A DNA stretch of 64,000 nt, taken from positions 1-64,000 of the forward strand of contig NZ_JACJQL010000002.1 of assembly GCF_014696625.1 (NCBI RefSeq), written 5' to 3'. This stretch comes from Nostoc parmelioides FACHB-3921 (GTDB lineage Bacteria; Cyanobacteriota; Cyanobacteriia; Cyanobacteriales; Nostocaceae). This document shows positions 44,775 through 53,599 of the stretch, in pieces; the first letter of the stretch is position 1; each line of letters begins with the position of its first letter. The notes beneath the pieces are model-generated. The model had not been told where the DNA came from and did not search any database. It worked only from the letters and a program-made list of their open reading frames with translations. Both the position numbers and the translations under genes were made by a program.

Positions 44775-44860
44775 AATGCTTTCCTAAGAGGCTTGTGTTC
44801 CCTATGTGACCGGAATTAATGCTTTCCTAAGACGCTTGTGTTCCCTATGTGACCGGAATT
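44775..44860 (+). repeat. Two tandem 43-bp direct repeats upstream of the sensor kinase
   Basis: Copies 44775-44817 and 44818-44860 (beginning aatgctttcctaag) abut and differ at a single base (gag versus gac). They lie 84-169 bases upstream of the kinase ATG, in the expected promoter/leader zone. The duplication is recent, given the near-identity, and may double a promoter or a regulator site. Confidence 0.85.
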
Positions 44861-44943
44861 TTGGATGCAGGGTTTTGGATTTTGGATGTCAGATCCGAAA
44901 TCCAAAACTTTAGCAGTTATCATACATAAAAACTTATAGTTAT

Positions 44944-46557
44944 ATGGGGCAACAAGCCAAGAAAGAGAAATCTCAAGTTATTCTATTTCATCCCGACATT
45001 CAAAAATCAGTGAACAACCAGCAAAGTACCATAGCTGGAACATTCCTCAAGCATCGTCGAGGCTTTTTTTGGTCTACGCGTACAAGGATTTTGTCCTGGT
45101 ACGCGATAATTTTATTTTTTATTTTTCTGGTTTTTATTCCGACGATTCGTCAGGCTTTGTATGCACGAGTTAATCAACGTGTAAATGAGGAAGCAATAGA
45201 AAAGATAGAAATATTTGAGCAACTACTTGGTACAAGTAACATTCCTAAGCATCAATTAGATGAAGAAAGTATTGAAGCTATTGATAAACTTAAACAAACT
45301 GATAACCGTCTACTCAATCCACCAACTACGAAGCAAGAACTAAGAGAGTTTTTTGATGCTTTCTTGGGCAATCAACTCCCAGAAGATGATACATTTTTGA
45401 TTGCTCTGATGGACGAAAAATTTTATAAATCAAGTCCCAGAGCTAGACCCAAAGAAATGGATAGAGATGCAAAACTGATTCGAGATTGGGCAAAATTAAC
45501 ACAACCAAAGCAAGAAGAAGTGGTAGTGCCTAATAGTGAAGTTGATAGCATCGTTTATCTAGCTCGACCTGTGGAAATTCAGGGCGAAATCATGGGAGTT
45601 ATAGTCATTGCTCACACCACTGCTGGGGAACGTGGAGAAGTTTTGGAAACGTTAGCAGTAATTGTTCAGGTGAGTGCATTTGTTTTAATACTTGCTTTAG
45701 TTTTGGCTTGGCTGGCTTCGGGAAAAATTTTGGCTCCTTTGCGCTTACTAACTCAAACGGCTCGGAAAATTAGTGAAACTGATTTAAATCAACGCATCAC
45801 TATAGATGGTAATGGGGAACTAGCAGAATTAGGCACTACGTTTAATGACATGATGGATAGATTACAAAACGCATTTATCAGTCAACGCAACTTTATTAAT
45901 GATGCTGGACACGAACTGCGAACACCTATTACCATTATTCGTGGTCATTTAGAATTGATGGGTAATGACCCAAAAGAAATACAAGAAACTCTAACTATAG
46001 TTATAGACGAGTTAGAACGAATGAACCGTTTTGTTAATGATTTGATGTTACTAGCAAAGGCGGAGCGTCCAGATTTTTTGCTGCTAGAAACATTTGATGC
46101 TTGCACTTTCACCGAAGAATTATTTGCTAAAGTCAAAGGTCTTGGCGATCGCATCTGGCAACTGGAAGCTGTTGCTAGAGGTAAAATTGTAGGCGATCGT
46201 CAACGCCTGACTCAGGCTGTGATGAATTTGGCACAAAATGCCACTCAACATACAAACAACACAGATACAATTGCTCTGGGTTCAATGATTCACAGAGATA
46301 AAATCAGCTTTTGGGTACGTGACACAGGTACAGGTATTGCATCAGCTGACCAATACAGAATTTTCCAGCGCTTTGCTCGTGCAACAAACAGTCGCCGTCT
46401 TTCTGAAGGTGCTGGGCTGGGTTTATCTATTGTCCAAGCCATTGCAGAAGCCCACAAAGGACAAGTTACCTTACAAAGTGAACTAGGGGCAGGATCTGTA
46501 TTCACGATTATCCTACCTTTGGAACCACCCCAAGAAACAACATTTATTCAAAATTAA
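44944..46557 (+). CDS. HAMP-domain sensor histidine kinase
   Basis: The protein has 537 residues. A cytosolic N-terminal stretch of about 40 residues precedes a first membrane helix (about 50-72). An extracytoplasmic sensor loop (about 73-232) is followed by a second helix (about 233-257) and a HAMP linker (about 258-310). Then come the H-box GHELRTPITIIRG with His323 and a HATPase domain (about 415-530; DTGTGIA, GAGLGLSIVQA). It is the usual EnvZ/BaeS-like layout. It forms a two-component pair with the OmpR-type regulator at 44006-44674. The two PepSY-like genes directly downstream (12 and 111 bases of spacing) probably belong to the same unit, suggesting a periplasmic protein partner for the sensor. 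Confidence 0.93.
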   Translation: MGQQAKKEKSQVILFHPDIQKSVNNQQSTIAGTFLKHRRGFFWSTRTRILSWYAIILFFIFLVFIPTIRQALYARVNQRVNEEAIEKIEIFEQLLGTSNIPKHQLDEESIEAIDKLKQTDNRLLNPPTTKQELREFFDAFLGNQLPEDDTFLIALMDEKFYKSSPRARPKEMDRDAKLIRDWAKLTQPKQEEVVVPNSEVDSIVYLARPVEIQGEIMGVIVIAHTTAGERGEVLETLAVIVQVSAFVLILALVLAWLASGKILAPLRLLTQTARKISETDLNQRITIDGNGELAELGTTFNDMMDRLQNAFISQRNFINDAGHELRTPITIIRGHLELMGNDPKEIQETLTIVIDELERMNRFVNDLMLLAKAERPDFLLLETFDACTFTEELFAKVKGLGDRIWQLEAVARGKIVGDRQRLTQAVMNLAQNATQHTNNTDTIALGSMIHRDKISFWVRDTGTGIASADQYRIFQRFARATNSRRLSEGAGLGLSIVQAIAEAHKGQVTLQSELGAGSVFTIILPLEPPQETTFIQN

Positions 46558-46569
46558 TTATGTAAATAG

Positions 46570-47037
46570 GTGAAAAACATACCAATTACATCAATCTTAT
46601 TTGTAGTTAGTGGTGCATATCTAATAGCATTTTTATTGGCTTGTTATCATCCCTCCAAAGAGGAGCAAAGTATAATAGTTCCCCCGTCCATTAAAGCAGC
46701 TTTCAAAGCTAAATATCCTAATATTCCTCACATTTGGCAAAAAAATAGCTACGGTTATGAGGCAATTTTTACTCAAAATAATATCCAGTATGAAGCAGAA
46801 TTTTCCCACACTGGTGAATGGCTAGAAACTGAATACAATGTAAGAGAGGAAGATTTCCCTACTGCTGTCTTGAACCGGGTAAAAAAAGAACGCCCTGGAT
46901 ATATCATCACAAGATATGAAATTGAAATTACACCTAAAGGTACATTTTATAAAATAGAGATTACCGACGGAGAAACAGAAGAAGAATTATATTTTGATAG
47001 GAGTGGTAATCATCAAACTGATTTATACTATGATTAA
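46570..47037 (+). CDS. PepSY-like (PF11396-type) membrane-anchored or lipoprotein-like protein
   Basis: The protein has 155 residues. It starts at GTG 46570, 12 bases after the sensor kinase stop. The N-terminal hydrophobic segment (about 5-24, ending LLACYHPS) contains a Cys that could be a lipobox (FLLACYH), so it may be a lipoprotein. The rest holds the PepSY-like domain: VPPSIKAAFKAKYPNIPHIWQ, EAIFTQNNIQYEAEFSHTGEWLETE, and a second unit with VLNRVKKERPGYIITRYE and EELYFDRSGN. Acidic loops (DGETEEELYFD) suggest possible calcium binding, which is inference. Members of this family modulate proteases or two-component systems. Confidence 0.85.
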   Translation: MKNIPITSILFVVSGAYLIAFLLACYHPSKEEQSIIVPPSIKAAFKAKYPNIPHIWQKNSYGYEAIFTQNNIQYEAEFSHTGEWLETEYNVREEDFPTAVLNRVKKERPGYIITRYEIEITPKGTFYKIEITDGETEEELYFDRSGNHQTDLYYD

Positions 47038-47148
47038 AATAGACTAGATATATTATTGTACTAGACAGTCAGCTAGATGCAAGATTTGCATTCACGATGA
47101 TATTATCTTGACTACCAATCCATGATAGAAAAATACTTATACAAATAA

Positions 47149-47616
47149 GTGGTAATTATAGCAATAAAATCCTTTTTATTGGGTCTTGGCGGTGTTTTCC
47201 TACTAGTGTGTTTATTTGTTTTTTATTATTTCCAAAATCAACCACAAGGTCTAGTTGTTCCTCAATCTGTAAAACAAGCTTTCCAAGCTAAATATCCCAA
47301 TATTCCTCACACTTGGCAAAGACATAACTACGGTTATGAGGCAGTTTTCACTCAAAATAATATCCAATACGAAGCGGAATTTTCAGATACCGGGGAATGG
47401 CTAGAAACAGAATACTATGTGACAGAAAAAGATTTCCCTCCTATTGTATTAAAACGTATCAATCAAGAACGTCCTGGATATATCATCACAAAATATGAAA
47501 TAGAAATTACACCTAATGGTATGTTTTATGAGGTAGATATTACTGACGGAGAACTTGAAGAAGAATTATATCTTGATAATCAGGGGAACCTGCAAACTGA
47601 TTTATATGAGGATTAA
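47149..47616 (+). CDS. PepSY-like protein, tandem paralogue
   Basis: The protein has 155 residues and begins at GTG 47149. A single membrane helix (about 5-27, FLLGLGGVFLLVCLFVFYYF) is followed by the same two-unit PepSY-like region. It is nearly identical to its upstream neighbour over long stretches (EAKYP/QAKYP, QNNIQYEAEF, TGEWLETEY, ERPGYIIT, YEIEITP). The strong identity at the nucleotide level marks a recent tandem duplication, while the N-termini differ (possible lipoprotein versus helix anchor). Both follow the sensor kinase on the same strand. It may act as a second, membrane-anchored modulator of the same system. Confidence 0.85.
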   Translation: MVIIAIKSFLLGLGGVFLLVCLFVFYYFQNQPQGLVVPQSVKQAFQAKYPNIPHTWQRHNYGYEAVFTQNNIQYEAEFSDTGEWLETEYYVTEKDFPPIVLKRINQERPGYIITKYEIEITPNGMFYEVDITDGELEEELYLDNQGNLQTDLYED

Positions 47617-47734
47617 CGGGAGTAATGAGTGATTTATCTCGACTCCCCGGACTTCTTCTACTTACCGATACTTATACCAAATTAATATGAAGCTGTATAG
47701 AATAGTTGAACGCAGATGTACGCAGCGAAAAGTT

Positions 47735-47820
47735 CTGTAGGAGGGTTTCCCTCCGTAGGAACGCCACTTTGCACAACGGTGGGAACCCCCGCAAGCAAGT
47801 GGCTCAACTTTTCAAGACAG
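47735..47820. repeat. Dispersed palindromic repeat
   Basis: The segment contains the hairpin ctgtaggagggtttccctcc (core 47740-47754) and the segments ttgcacaacggtgggaaccc and aagcaagtggctcaacttttc, which have the look of the GC-rich dispersed repeats elsewhere in the window. Its flanks (cgcagatgtacgcag, aaacgcggat) belong to the 'acgcagag' repeat family. It lies in the 262-base gap between convergent genes. Confidence 0.55.
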
Positions 47821-47878
47821 AGAAACGCGGATAAATCAACGGATTTTCTATTATGTGCAACCTCAGATAAAATTGCTA

Positions 47879-49405
47879 TTAGAAGGTAAAAGTTGTCCGA
47901 ACTGTGCCAATATAAATTTTGTCGTTATTATTATTATGTTCTGGGTTTGTGATGAAAAATAACCCCGGAGTTATTGCCAGATTATCTGTAATTTGCAGGT
48001 GGTAAAAGGCTTCTAAATGTAAAGATGTATCCTCATCTTCAAAGGCATTACCAAAACTATTATGAGTTATTTTAGGCGGTTGACCTATCACAAAGCCAGC
48101 AAAGCTATTTTCTTTACCAATATCGTTGAAAGTTAGTAGTAACGCCCATGTGGAAATAGTAGCATTTGGAGTTGCGGGTAAGTCTTCTGCTGTTGCATGA
48201 ATCAAACCAACTCGTCCACCCAGGGTGATAGTTGGGTTAATTTGCCAAGAAGCTTCTGCACCAAAGGAATTAGCTGTAATTGCATCGGCTTGATTATTAA
48301 AGGGGTTGTTGGTTAATTCGCTGCCAGTGCCGGTATTTATATTATTATAAGAGTGGATATAAGTGACGCTAAATGCTGCGGTTTTGGTGGGTTCAAGGGT
48401 GAGTTGAGCGATCGCTCCATAAGGACTAGCAAAAATTCCCTTTTCTGGATTAGCTGCGTCGTTGGTGACGTATCCCAATGAAAAGTTGAGAGACTTGGCG
48501 AAATTATGAGAAATACCGATACCTGCACCGCCACCTTGTCGTCTAATCGGATTTTCTCGCCCAAATGTGGAAATTGAACCATCTCCACTACCACTAAACA
48601 GAGGATTGACACTAGGAACAAAATCCCCTAATCCTCCTCCTAACGCGGATAAAGTGACGCGGGTTTGCTTACCTAGTCGAAATCTATAATCTATTTCATC
48701 TACTTCTACCTCATTGTCATCGTCACCATCAAAGCCCAAATTAGCCATTTTAGTGTCGGTAACATCTGCCAATTCTGGTGTATTGCGTCCTTGTAGACTG
48801 ATTTGTAATTTGTCTTTACCAGTAAAACTTGCTTCTAAGCTGAGACTGAGGCGATCGCTCAAAACAAAATTATCATTTATTGGCTTAGTTCTACTGTTAG
48901 CTTTTTTCCCTCCAGCGACTCCAGTTACAGCAAAGATAACTTCTCCCGCTAACTCAACTTGGGGCGAAAACTGTTGTGTTTCTAATGTAGCTACTTTGTT
49001 TTCTAATAAATTTACGCGGTTTCTAAAAGTTGCTAATTCCGCAGAAAATTCTGTTTGTAGTTTTTGGATTGTAGTTAATGTTTCTCGATTAAACTTTTCA
49101 AAGTTACTATTATTTATCGTCAGAATACAAGCATTTAATTTAGTGGCAAATTCATATCTAGTCATGGTTTGATTGTCAGTAGTCTCCTGACTAACACAAT
49201 CATATTGCTCAGTTAATGCTTGTAGTGCCTGAAATGCCCAACTATCATGGGTAATATTCTCTAATTGAGAAACTGATATAATTTTATTTAATTTACTATT
49301 TTCTTCTACTGGAATATTTGTTGCACTAACTTTCGCTGTGCTACTCAAAATAGATAAAATGATTAAAGTAATCAGGTGTATTTTCTGATAAAAGATTGAA
49401 AACAT
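47879..49405 (-). CDS. SLH-domain OprB-type porin (iron uptake porin family)
   Basis: The protein has 508 residues from the ATG at 49405. The frame continues upstream to 49483, but that part is encoded by a dispersed repeat and would bury the signal peptide. A signal peptide (about 1-29, ending VSA) is followed by an SLH-type segment (about 45-110, DSWAFQALQALTEQYDC, MTRYEFATKLNACI), a coiled-coil (about 115-150) and an OprB-like beta barrel ending in TFTF. Such cyanobacterial porins attach to the cell wall through SLH and allow solute, possibly iron, uptake through the outer membrane. It lies at the end of the leftward glycosyltransferase operon, 92 bases after the APH-like gene, and may be cotranscribed or separate. 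Confidence 0.88.
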   Translation of the reverse strand: MFSIFYQKIHLITLIILSILSSTAKVSATNIPVEENSKLNKIISVSQLENITHDSWAFQALQALTEQYDCVSQETTDNQTMTRYEFATKLNACILTINNSNFEKFNRETLTTIQKLQTEFSAELATFRNRVNLLENKVATLETQQFSPQVELAGEVIFAVTGVAGGKKANSRTKPINDNFVLSDRLSLSLEASFTGKDKLQISLQGRNTPELADVTDTKMANLGFDGDDDNEVEVDEIDYRFRLGKQTRVTLSALGGGLGDFVPSVNPLFSGSGDGSISTFGRENPIRRQGGGAGIGISHNFAKSLNFSLGYVTNDAANPEKGIFASPYGAIAQLTLEPTKTAAFSVTYIHSYNNINTGTGSELTNNPFNNQADAITANSFGAEASWQINPTITLGGRVGLIHATAEDLPATPNATISTWALLLTFNDIGKENSFAGFVIGQPPKITHNSFGNAFEDEDTSLHLEAFYHLQITDNLAITPGLFFITNPEHNNNNDKIYIGTVRTTFTF

Positions 49406-49497
49406 TAATTCTATTTCCTGAAAATTAAACGCAGAGTGGCGCGGAGGGAAACGCCGAGGGGCAAGGAGTTTGAGCCATTTCATGAAACGCTATATAA

Positions 49498-50478
49498 TTA
49501 CGAATTACGAATTATATTGAGTTGCTGTTCGCAGAGATTTAATAGTGCTTCGGTAAAAGGACGACGTTCGGTAAATAGGGTGCTGATGTGAATATGTCGG
49601 ACTAAAGTTAGGGTAGTATAGGCTTGAATTGCGGGGGAAAATTCATTACCTGTAAGCTGAATAAATCTTTTCGTGAGAATATTTTCATACTCTTGCAATG
49701 CTTGATAATTACCAAAAGTACGCAAGCTGTATTCTTGAAGATGAGCGATGAAATTACCGATATCAACTGCCGGATTACCTGCACAACATAAATCCAGATC
49801 AATCAGATACAAACGAGAATTATTAATAATCACTTGATCAGGATAAAAATCACGATGGATACCACAGGGTTTTGGTTCTGGTGTGTTCGCTCCTAAATCA
49901 TCACTTGCTGCTAATATGCGTTCTAAACGTGATTGCCATTGTGGGTATTGTTCCATCACTAATGGAATCCGTTCATGCAAAATTCGTAATTCATCTGACA
50001 TTCTATGAGAACGACGAGGAATAATATTAGCTTGGTGCAATTTATGAGCAGCTTCAGCAATCAGTTTTGCAGGTAAAATACTGTTAGTTTGTGAGAGCAA
50101 TTGAGTAGCAGTCACCCCTTCAACCCGACGCTGTAACCACATTTGCCACTCAGGAATTATCCCCACAGGTTCAGGGACAGAAATCCCATCAGGACTATCA
50201 TCACCAAATCCCGATTCCCAGAGAAATTTCTGTAACTCATAACTATGAAAATCAGTTCCCTTAGCCCTCACCTTCCCAATTAGCGTAATGATTTCCCCAG
50301 CATCATCAATCAACTCATATTCAATCAAACAACGCCGCCCCAACTTATGACGAATCACCCGGACATTCTGCACACGACAATTTTTAGCTATGTCCAAACA
50401 CCCCTCAAAACACTCCTTCACCCGCACCAGATCAACCGCATCCGCCAGAAAAGGCATCTTCTCATCACTAAAAACCAT
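49498..50478 (-). CDS. Aminoglycoside phosphotransferase (APH/choline kinase-like) family protein
   Basis: The protein has 326 residues. It has the kinase-like APH fold. An N-lobe (about 35-110) is followed by the catalytic loop HRDFYPDQVIIN and the metal-binding segment LIDLDLCCAGNPAVDIGNFIAHL (split here by eye). In classical APH enzymes the loop reads HGDxxxxN; here the eighth residue is Gln, a variant I associate with glycan-locus relatives but which could change metal binding. The substrate is unknown and could be a sugar, a glycolipid head group or an alcohol. It is translated 42 bases after the ABC exporter gene of the leftward arm, and its position within that arm suggests a role in glycoconjugate synthesis and not drug resistance. 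Confidence 0.8.
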   Translation of the reverse strand: MVFSDEKMPFLADAVDLVRVKECFEGCLDIAKNCRVQNVRVIRHKLGRRCLIEYELIDDAGEIITLIGKVRAKGTDFHSYELQKFLWESGFGDDSPDGISVPEPVGIIPEWQMWLQRRVEGVTATQLLSQTNSILPAKLIAEAAHKLHQANIIPRRSHRMSDELRILHERIPLVMEQYPQWQSRLERILAASDDLGANTPEPKPCGIHRDFYPDQVIINNSRLYLIDLDLCCAGNPAVDIGNFIAHLQEYSLRTFGNYQALQEYENILTKRFIQLTGNEFSPAIQAYTTLTLVRHIHISTLFTERRPFTEALLNLCEQQLNIIRNS

Positions 50479-50519
50479 ACTCAGCGTACCTCAGCGCCCC
50501 TCTGCGTTAAAAACTCTCT

Positions 50520-52322
50520 CTAAACCCTCAAAGAAGCCTGCACCTCATACAACGCCGCATAACGCCCATGTTTCCGCATCAACTCCAGATGAGAACCTTG
50601 TTCAGCTATCCGCCCATTTTCCAGATAAATAATGATATCTGCACGAGTAGCAAAATTCAGATCATGAGTAATCAAAAAAGTCGTGCGATTTGCTGACAAC
50701 CTTTGCAAAGCATCAATTACAGCCTTCTCACTCTCCTTATCTAACCCCGTAGTAGGTTCATCTAAAATCAAGATAGGAGCTTGACGAATAGCAGCACGAG
50801 CGATCGCAATCCGTTGTCTTTGTCCCCCCGAAAGAGTTGCGCCTCTTTCCCCCACAAGGGTGTCATATCCTTGCGGTAAAGCTTGGATAAAATCATGAGC
50901 ATGAGCTAAATGCGCCGCCTCTTCAATTTCCGCATCAGACACCCCAGCAATCCCGTAGGCAATGTTTTCTTTAATACTTGCAGCAAACAAGAGACTATCT
51001 TGCAAAACTACACTAATTTGGGAACGGAATGATGCCAATGTATACTCTCGAATATCCCGCCCATCAATCATCACCCGCCCAGAGGTGGGATCATAAAGCC
51101 GTAATAAAAGACTGACTAATGTCGATTTACCACCACCAGAAGTCCCTACAATCGCTACCTGCTGTCCTGATTGAATGTTTAAATTGATATCTTCTAGTAG
51201 CACTCGTCCTGAGTCATAAGCAAAGTGGACGCGATCAAAACGCACCGAACCCCGGAAAATTGGGGCGGGGAATGCTTCGGGTGAATCACTAATATCTGGT
51301 TTTTGATTTAACACATCTAAGATACGCTCACCAGAAGCCGCCGCTTTAGCGAGTCGTCCCGTGTATTTAGCCAAGTTCTGCACTGGCTTAAAGGCGTTCT
51401 TGAGGTAGGTAAGGAATACCAGCACATCCCCAGGGGTTAAAGCATCTCGCAGCGCCAACCAAGAGCCATACCATAAAATAATTGCTGTTCCCATTGCAAT
51501 CACCCCATCTACAGTACGTTCTAAATGAGCCGCTAGGCGTTGGGTTTTGACGCTTTCTTTGAGACTACTCTGATTTTGTTGAGCAAATACCCGTGCAAAA
51601 GCATCCTGAAGGGAGAGGGCTTTGACTAACTTAATCGCCGCGATAGATTCAGCCGCCGTTGCTGCTACAGCTCCTTCTTGTTGACGTTGCTTTAATGAGG
51701 AATCTTTGATGCGCTGGCTGAGTCGGTTAGTGACTAACCAAAAGAACGGTAGTGTGATTAATGACAACAGGGTGAGGCTACGATTCATCCAGAACATCAC
51801 CCCAATCATGCCAAATAGAGAGAGAATGCTGACTACTAGCGGTAAAGCTGCCGTAATCATAATCTCTTGGAGACGGCTAGCATCGCTACTGACACGGATA
51901 ATTAAATCACCGCTACGGGCTTTGGTGTGATAAGCCAAGGATAAATCTTGCAGATGACAATATAAACGATTCCGCACCTTCGCCATAACTCTGCTACCGA
52001 CTATAGCTAATCCTACGGTACTTCCATAGGCAGCCAGGGCGCGTAAGCCTGTAATAATTAAGACTGCAACGGCTGAAAACGTCAGTAATGTGATTGGTTC
52101 TAGATTAGCTATGAGGGGAAGAGTATTAACCCTTTCGCCCCGCAGCAGAACGTAATCAAAGACAAACTTCAGAGGCCAAGGTTCTAATACCCGCAGTCCT
52201 ACATCTGCAATTAAAGCGATCGCCGAAACTAAAAGTAGTCCATACTGGGGACGAATATCAGGCCAGAAATAAGTCAACACTCCCCACAAACCGGGAACAT
52301 CTGATTTTTTGGGTTTTAGCAT
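50520..52322 (-). CDS. ABC exporter, fused membrane and ATPase domains (MsbA/HepA-like)
   Basis: The protein has 600 residues. A six-helix type-I exporter membrane domain (about 20-320) is joined to an ATPase (about 345-590) with Walker A GTSGGGKST, signature LSGGQRQRIAIARA, Walker B ILILDEPTTGLD and the switch His in LITHDLN. It is a half-transporter that works as a dimer and probably exports a lipid-linked glycan or glycolipid. It is paralogous to the exporter on the right arm at 59356-61203, including the shared N-terminal LEPWPLKFVFDYVL-type stretch. Its ATG abuts the stop codon of the GT4 gene before it (TAA immediately followed by ATG), showing tight coupling. Confidence 0.93.
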   Translation of the reverse strand: MLKPKKSDVPGLWGVLTYFWPDIRPQYGLLLVSAIALIADVGLRVLEPWPLKFVFDYVLLRGERVNTLPLIANLEPITLLTFSAVAVLIITGLRALAAYGSTVGLAIVGSRVMAKVRNRLYCHLQDLSLAYHTKARSGDLIIRVSSDASRLQEIMITAALPLVVSILSLFGMIGVMFWMNRSLTLLSLITLPFFWLVTNRLSQRIKDSSLKQRQQEGAVAATAAESIAAIKLVKALSLQDAFARVFAQQNQSSLKESVKTQRLAAHLERTVDGVIAMGTAIILWYGSWLALRDALTPGDVLVFLTYLKNAFKPVQNLAKYTGRLAKAAASGERILDVLNQKPDISDSPEAFPAPIFRGSVRFDRVHFAYDSGRVLLEDINLNIQSGQQVAIVGTSGGGKSTLVSLLLRLYDPTSGRVMIDGRDIREYTLASFRSQISVVLQDSLLFAASIKENIAYGIAGVSDAEIEEAAHLAHAHDFIQALPQGYDTLVGERGATLSGGQRQRIAIARAAIRQAPILILDEPTTGLDKESEKAVIDALQRLSANRTTFLITHDLNFATRADIIIYLENGRIAEQGSHLELMRKHGRYAALYEVQASLRV

Positions 52323-53483
52323 TTATAGTTTCACCTCCACCGGTAATGGAGACGCTAGATGCAGAATTTGTTGAGCAATCGCATCCCAAGTATGATGAGC
52401 TATCACGGTTTCTCGCGCCGCTTGTCCTAAACTGTGACGCAGATGAGGCGATCGCCATAATTGTTCTAATGTGTTTGTTAAGGCGATCGCATCACCAGGA
52501 GGGCAAAGCATACCATTCACCCCCGGATCAATCAAGTCTGTCAATTGTCCAATCTGACTAACAACTACAGGTAAACCAGCCGCCATATATTCATACACTT
52601 TCAACGGCGAGAAGTAAAAATCAGCTTGTGCAGCGTAGGGTGCAACAGCCACATCCATCGCCCCTAATAACTGAGGAATTTCATCAGGATTCACCGCACC
52701 AGTGAATTGAGTATGAGCATCTAATCCCCGTGCAGCTAATTCAACTTCTAGATTTTCCCGTTCCGGGCCATCCCCAACAATCAAAAGTTTGGCATGAGGA
52801 ACACGTTGATGTAGTAAACTAAAAGCTTCAGTCAGGATGGGTAATCCGTGCCAAGGTTTCAAAGTACCAACAAAACCCACCGTAAAACTTTCTGATTGAC
52901 TTGCAGAATGCCGATGAGAAAAGCGGTGAGGATTGACACCATTAGGAATCACATGAATCTTGCTACTATCCACATAATCCAGCAAGTAAGTTTTCACTGC
53001 ATCGGAAACAGCAATTAATGCTGTAGCGGCTGAAAACACCCGACGCGCCACAGCTTCCGCACTTTCACGATCAATTAAACCCCGATGCTGTGCCTGTTCG
53101 ATAATCAGAGGCGAATTCACCTCCAACAAACCAGGAATTCCCCTATCTTGAGCATATTCCATCGCGCCATAACTCCAGAGAGAATAACGCTCATAAATCA
53201 AATCAAAAGAGCCAAACTTCTCCAAACTCAAGCGTAAATCAGGATTCATTCCCAAAGCCACCTGCTCTCGCTGCGATCGTTCTAACTTAGGAACAGGTGG
53301 AAGTTGATGCACCACCACATCAGCCAAATCCCCCGGTAACTCTCCCTCAATCCGAGTAGCAAACAATGTAACTTCTCCACCTTGCCCTTTTAAAGCCCGG
53401 ATTACCTCCTGCACATGAATAGAGCAACCCTTCTGCCCAAAAACAGGAATCCCCGCATCAGCACAAACATAAGCAACTCTCAC
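52323..53483 (-). CDS. GT4-type glycosyltransferase
   Basis: The protein has 386 residues. It starts at GTG 53483 behind an excellent ribosome-binding site (acctcct at 53491-53497 on the plus strand, i.e. aggaggt), so GTG is well supported. It has a GT-B fold: the N-terminal acceptor domain opens MRVAYVCADAGIPVFGQKGC, the Rossmann-like donor domain contains VGFVGTLKPWHGLPIL and LLIVGDGPERENLE, and the catalytic EX7E region is KVYEYMAAGLPVVVS. It probably retains the sugar configuration, using a nucleotide-diphospho sugar. It overlaps the exporter gene by zero bases, so it very likely builds the exported glycan. Confidence 0.9.
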   Translation of the reverse strand: MRVAYVCADAGIPVFGQKGCSIHVQEVIRALKGQGGEVTLFATRIEGELPGDLADVVVHQLPPVPKLERSQREQVALGMNPDLRLSLEKFGSFDLIYERYSLWSYGAMEYAQDRGIPGLLEVNSPLIIEQAQHRGLIDRESAEAVARRVFSAATALIAVSDAVKTYLLDYVDSSKIHVIPNGVNPHRFSHRHSASQSESFTVGFVGTLKPWHGLPILTEAFSLLHQRVPHAKLLIVGDGPERENLEVELAARGLDAHTQFTGAVNPDEIPQLLGAMDVAVAPYAAQADFYFSPLKVYEYMAAGLPVVVSQIGQLTDLIDPGVNGMLCPPGDAIALTNTLEQLWRSPHLRHSLGQAARETVIAHHTWDAIAQQILHLASPLPVEVKL

Positions 53484-53502
53484 CCTTCACACCTCCTAAA
53501 AC

Positions 53503-53545
53503 CAATTCAAAATTCAAAATTCAAAATTCAAAATTCAAAATTCAA
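53503..53545. repeat. AATTCAAA octad tandem repeat between two GT genes
   Basis: There are five to six units of the 8-bp repeat aattcaaa in the 116-base gap between the two leftward GT4 genes. It is the same family as 6735-6766 and 7761-7796. It interrupts an otherwise compact operon and might introduce a new promoter or weaken readthrough. Confidence 0.8.
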
Positions 53546-53599
53546 ACAGCCTGATATCACAAGGGTTTGAAGATGTGTATCGATAGCATTCTTTTTTTA

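Noticed and set aside
49406..49483. Longer N-terminus for the porin
   Set aside because: The extra 26 codons are encoded by the 'cgcagagtggcgcggag' repeat and would place the signal peptide internally.
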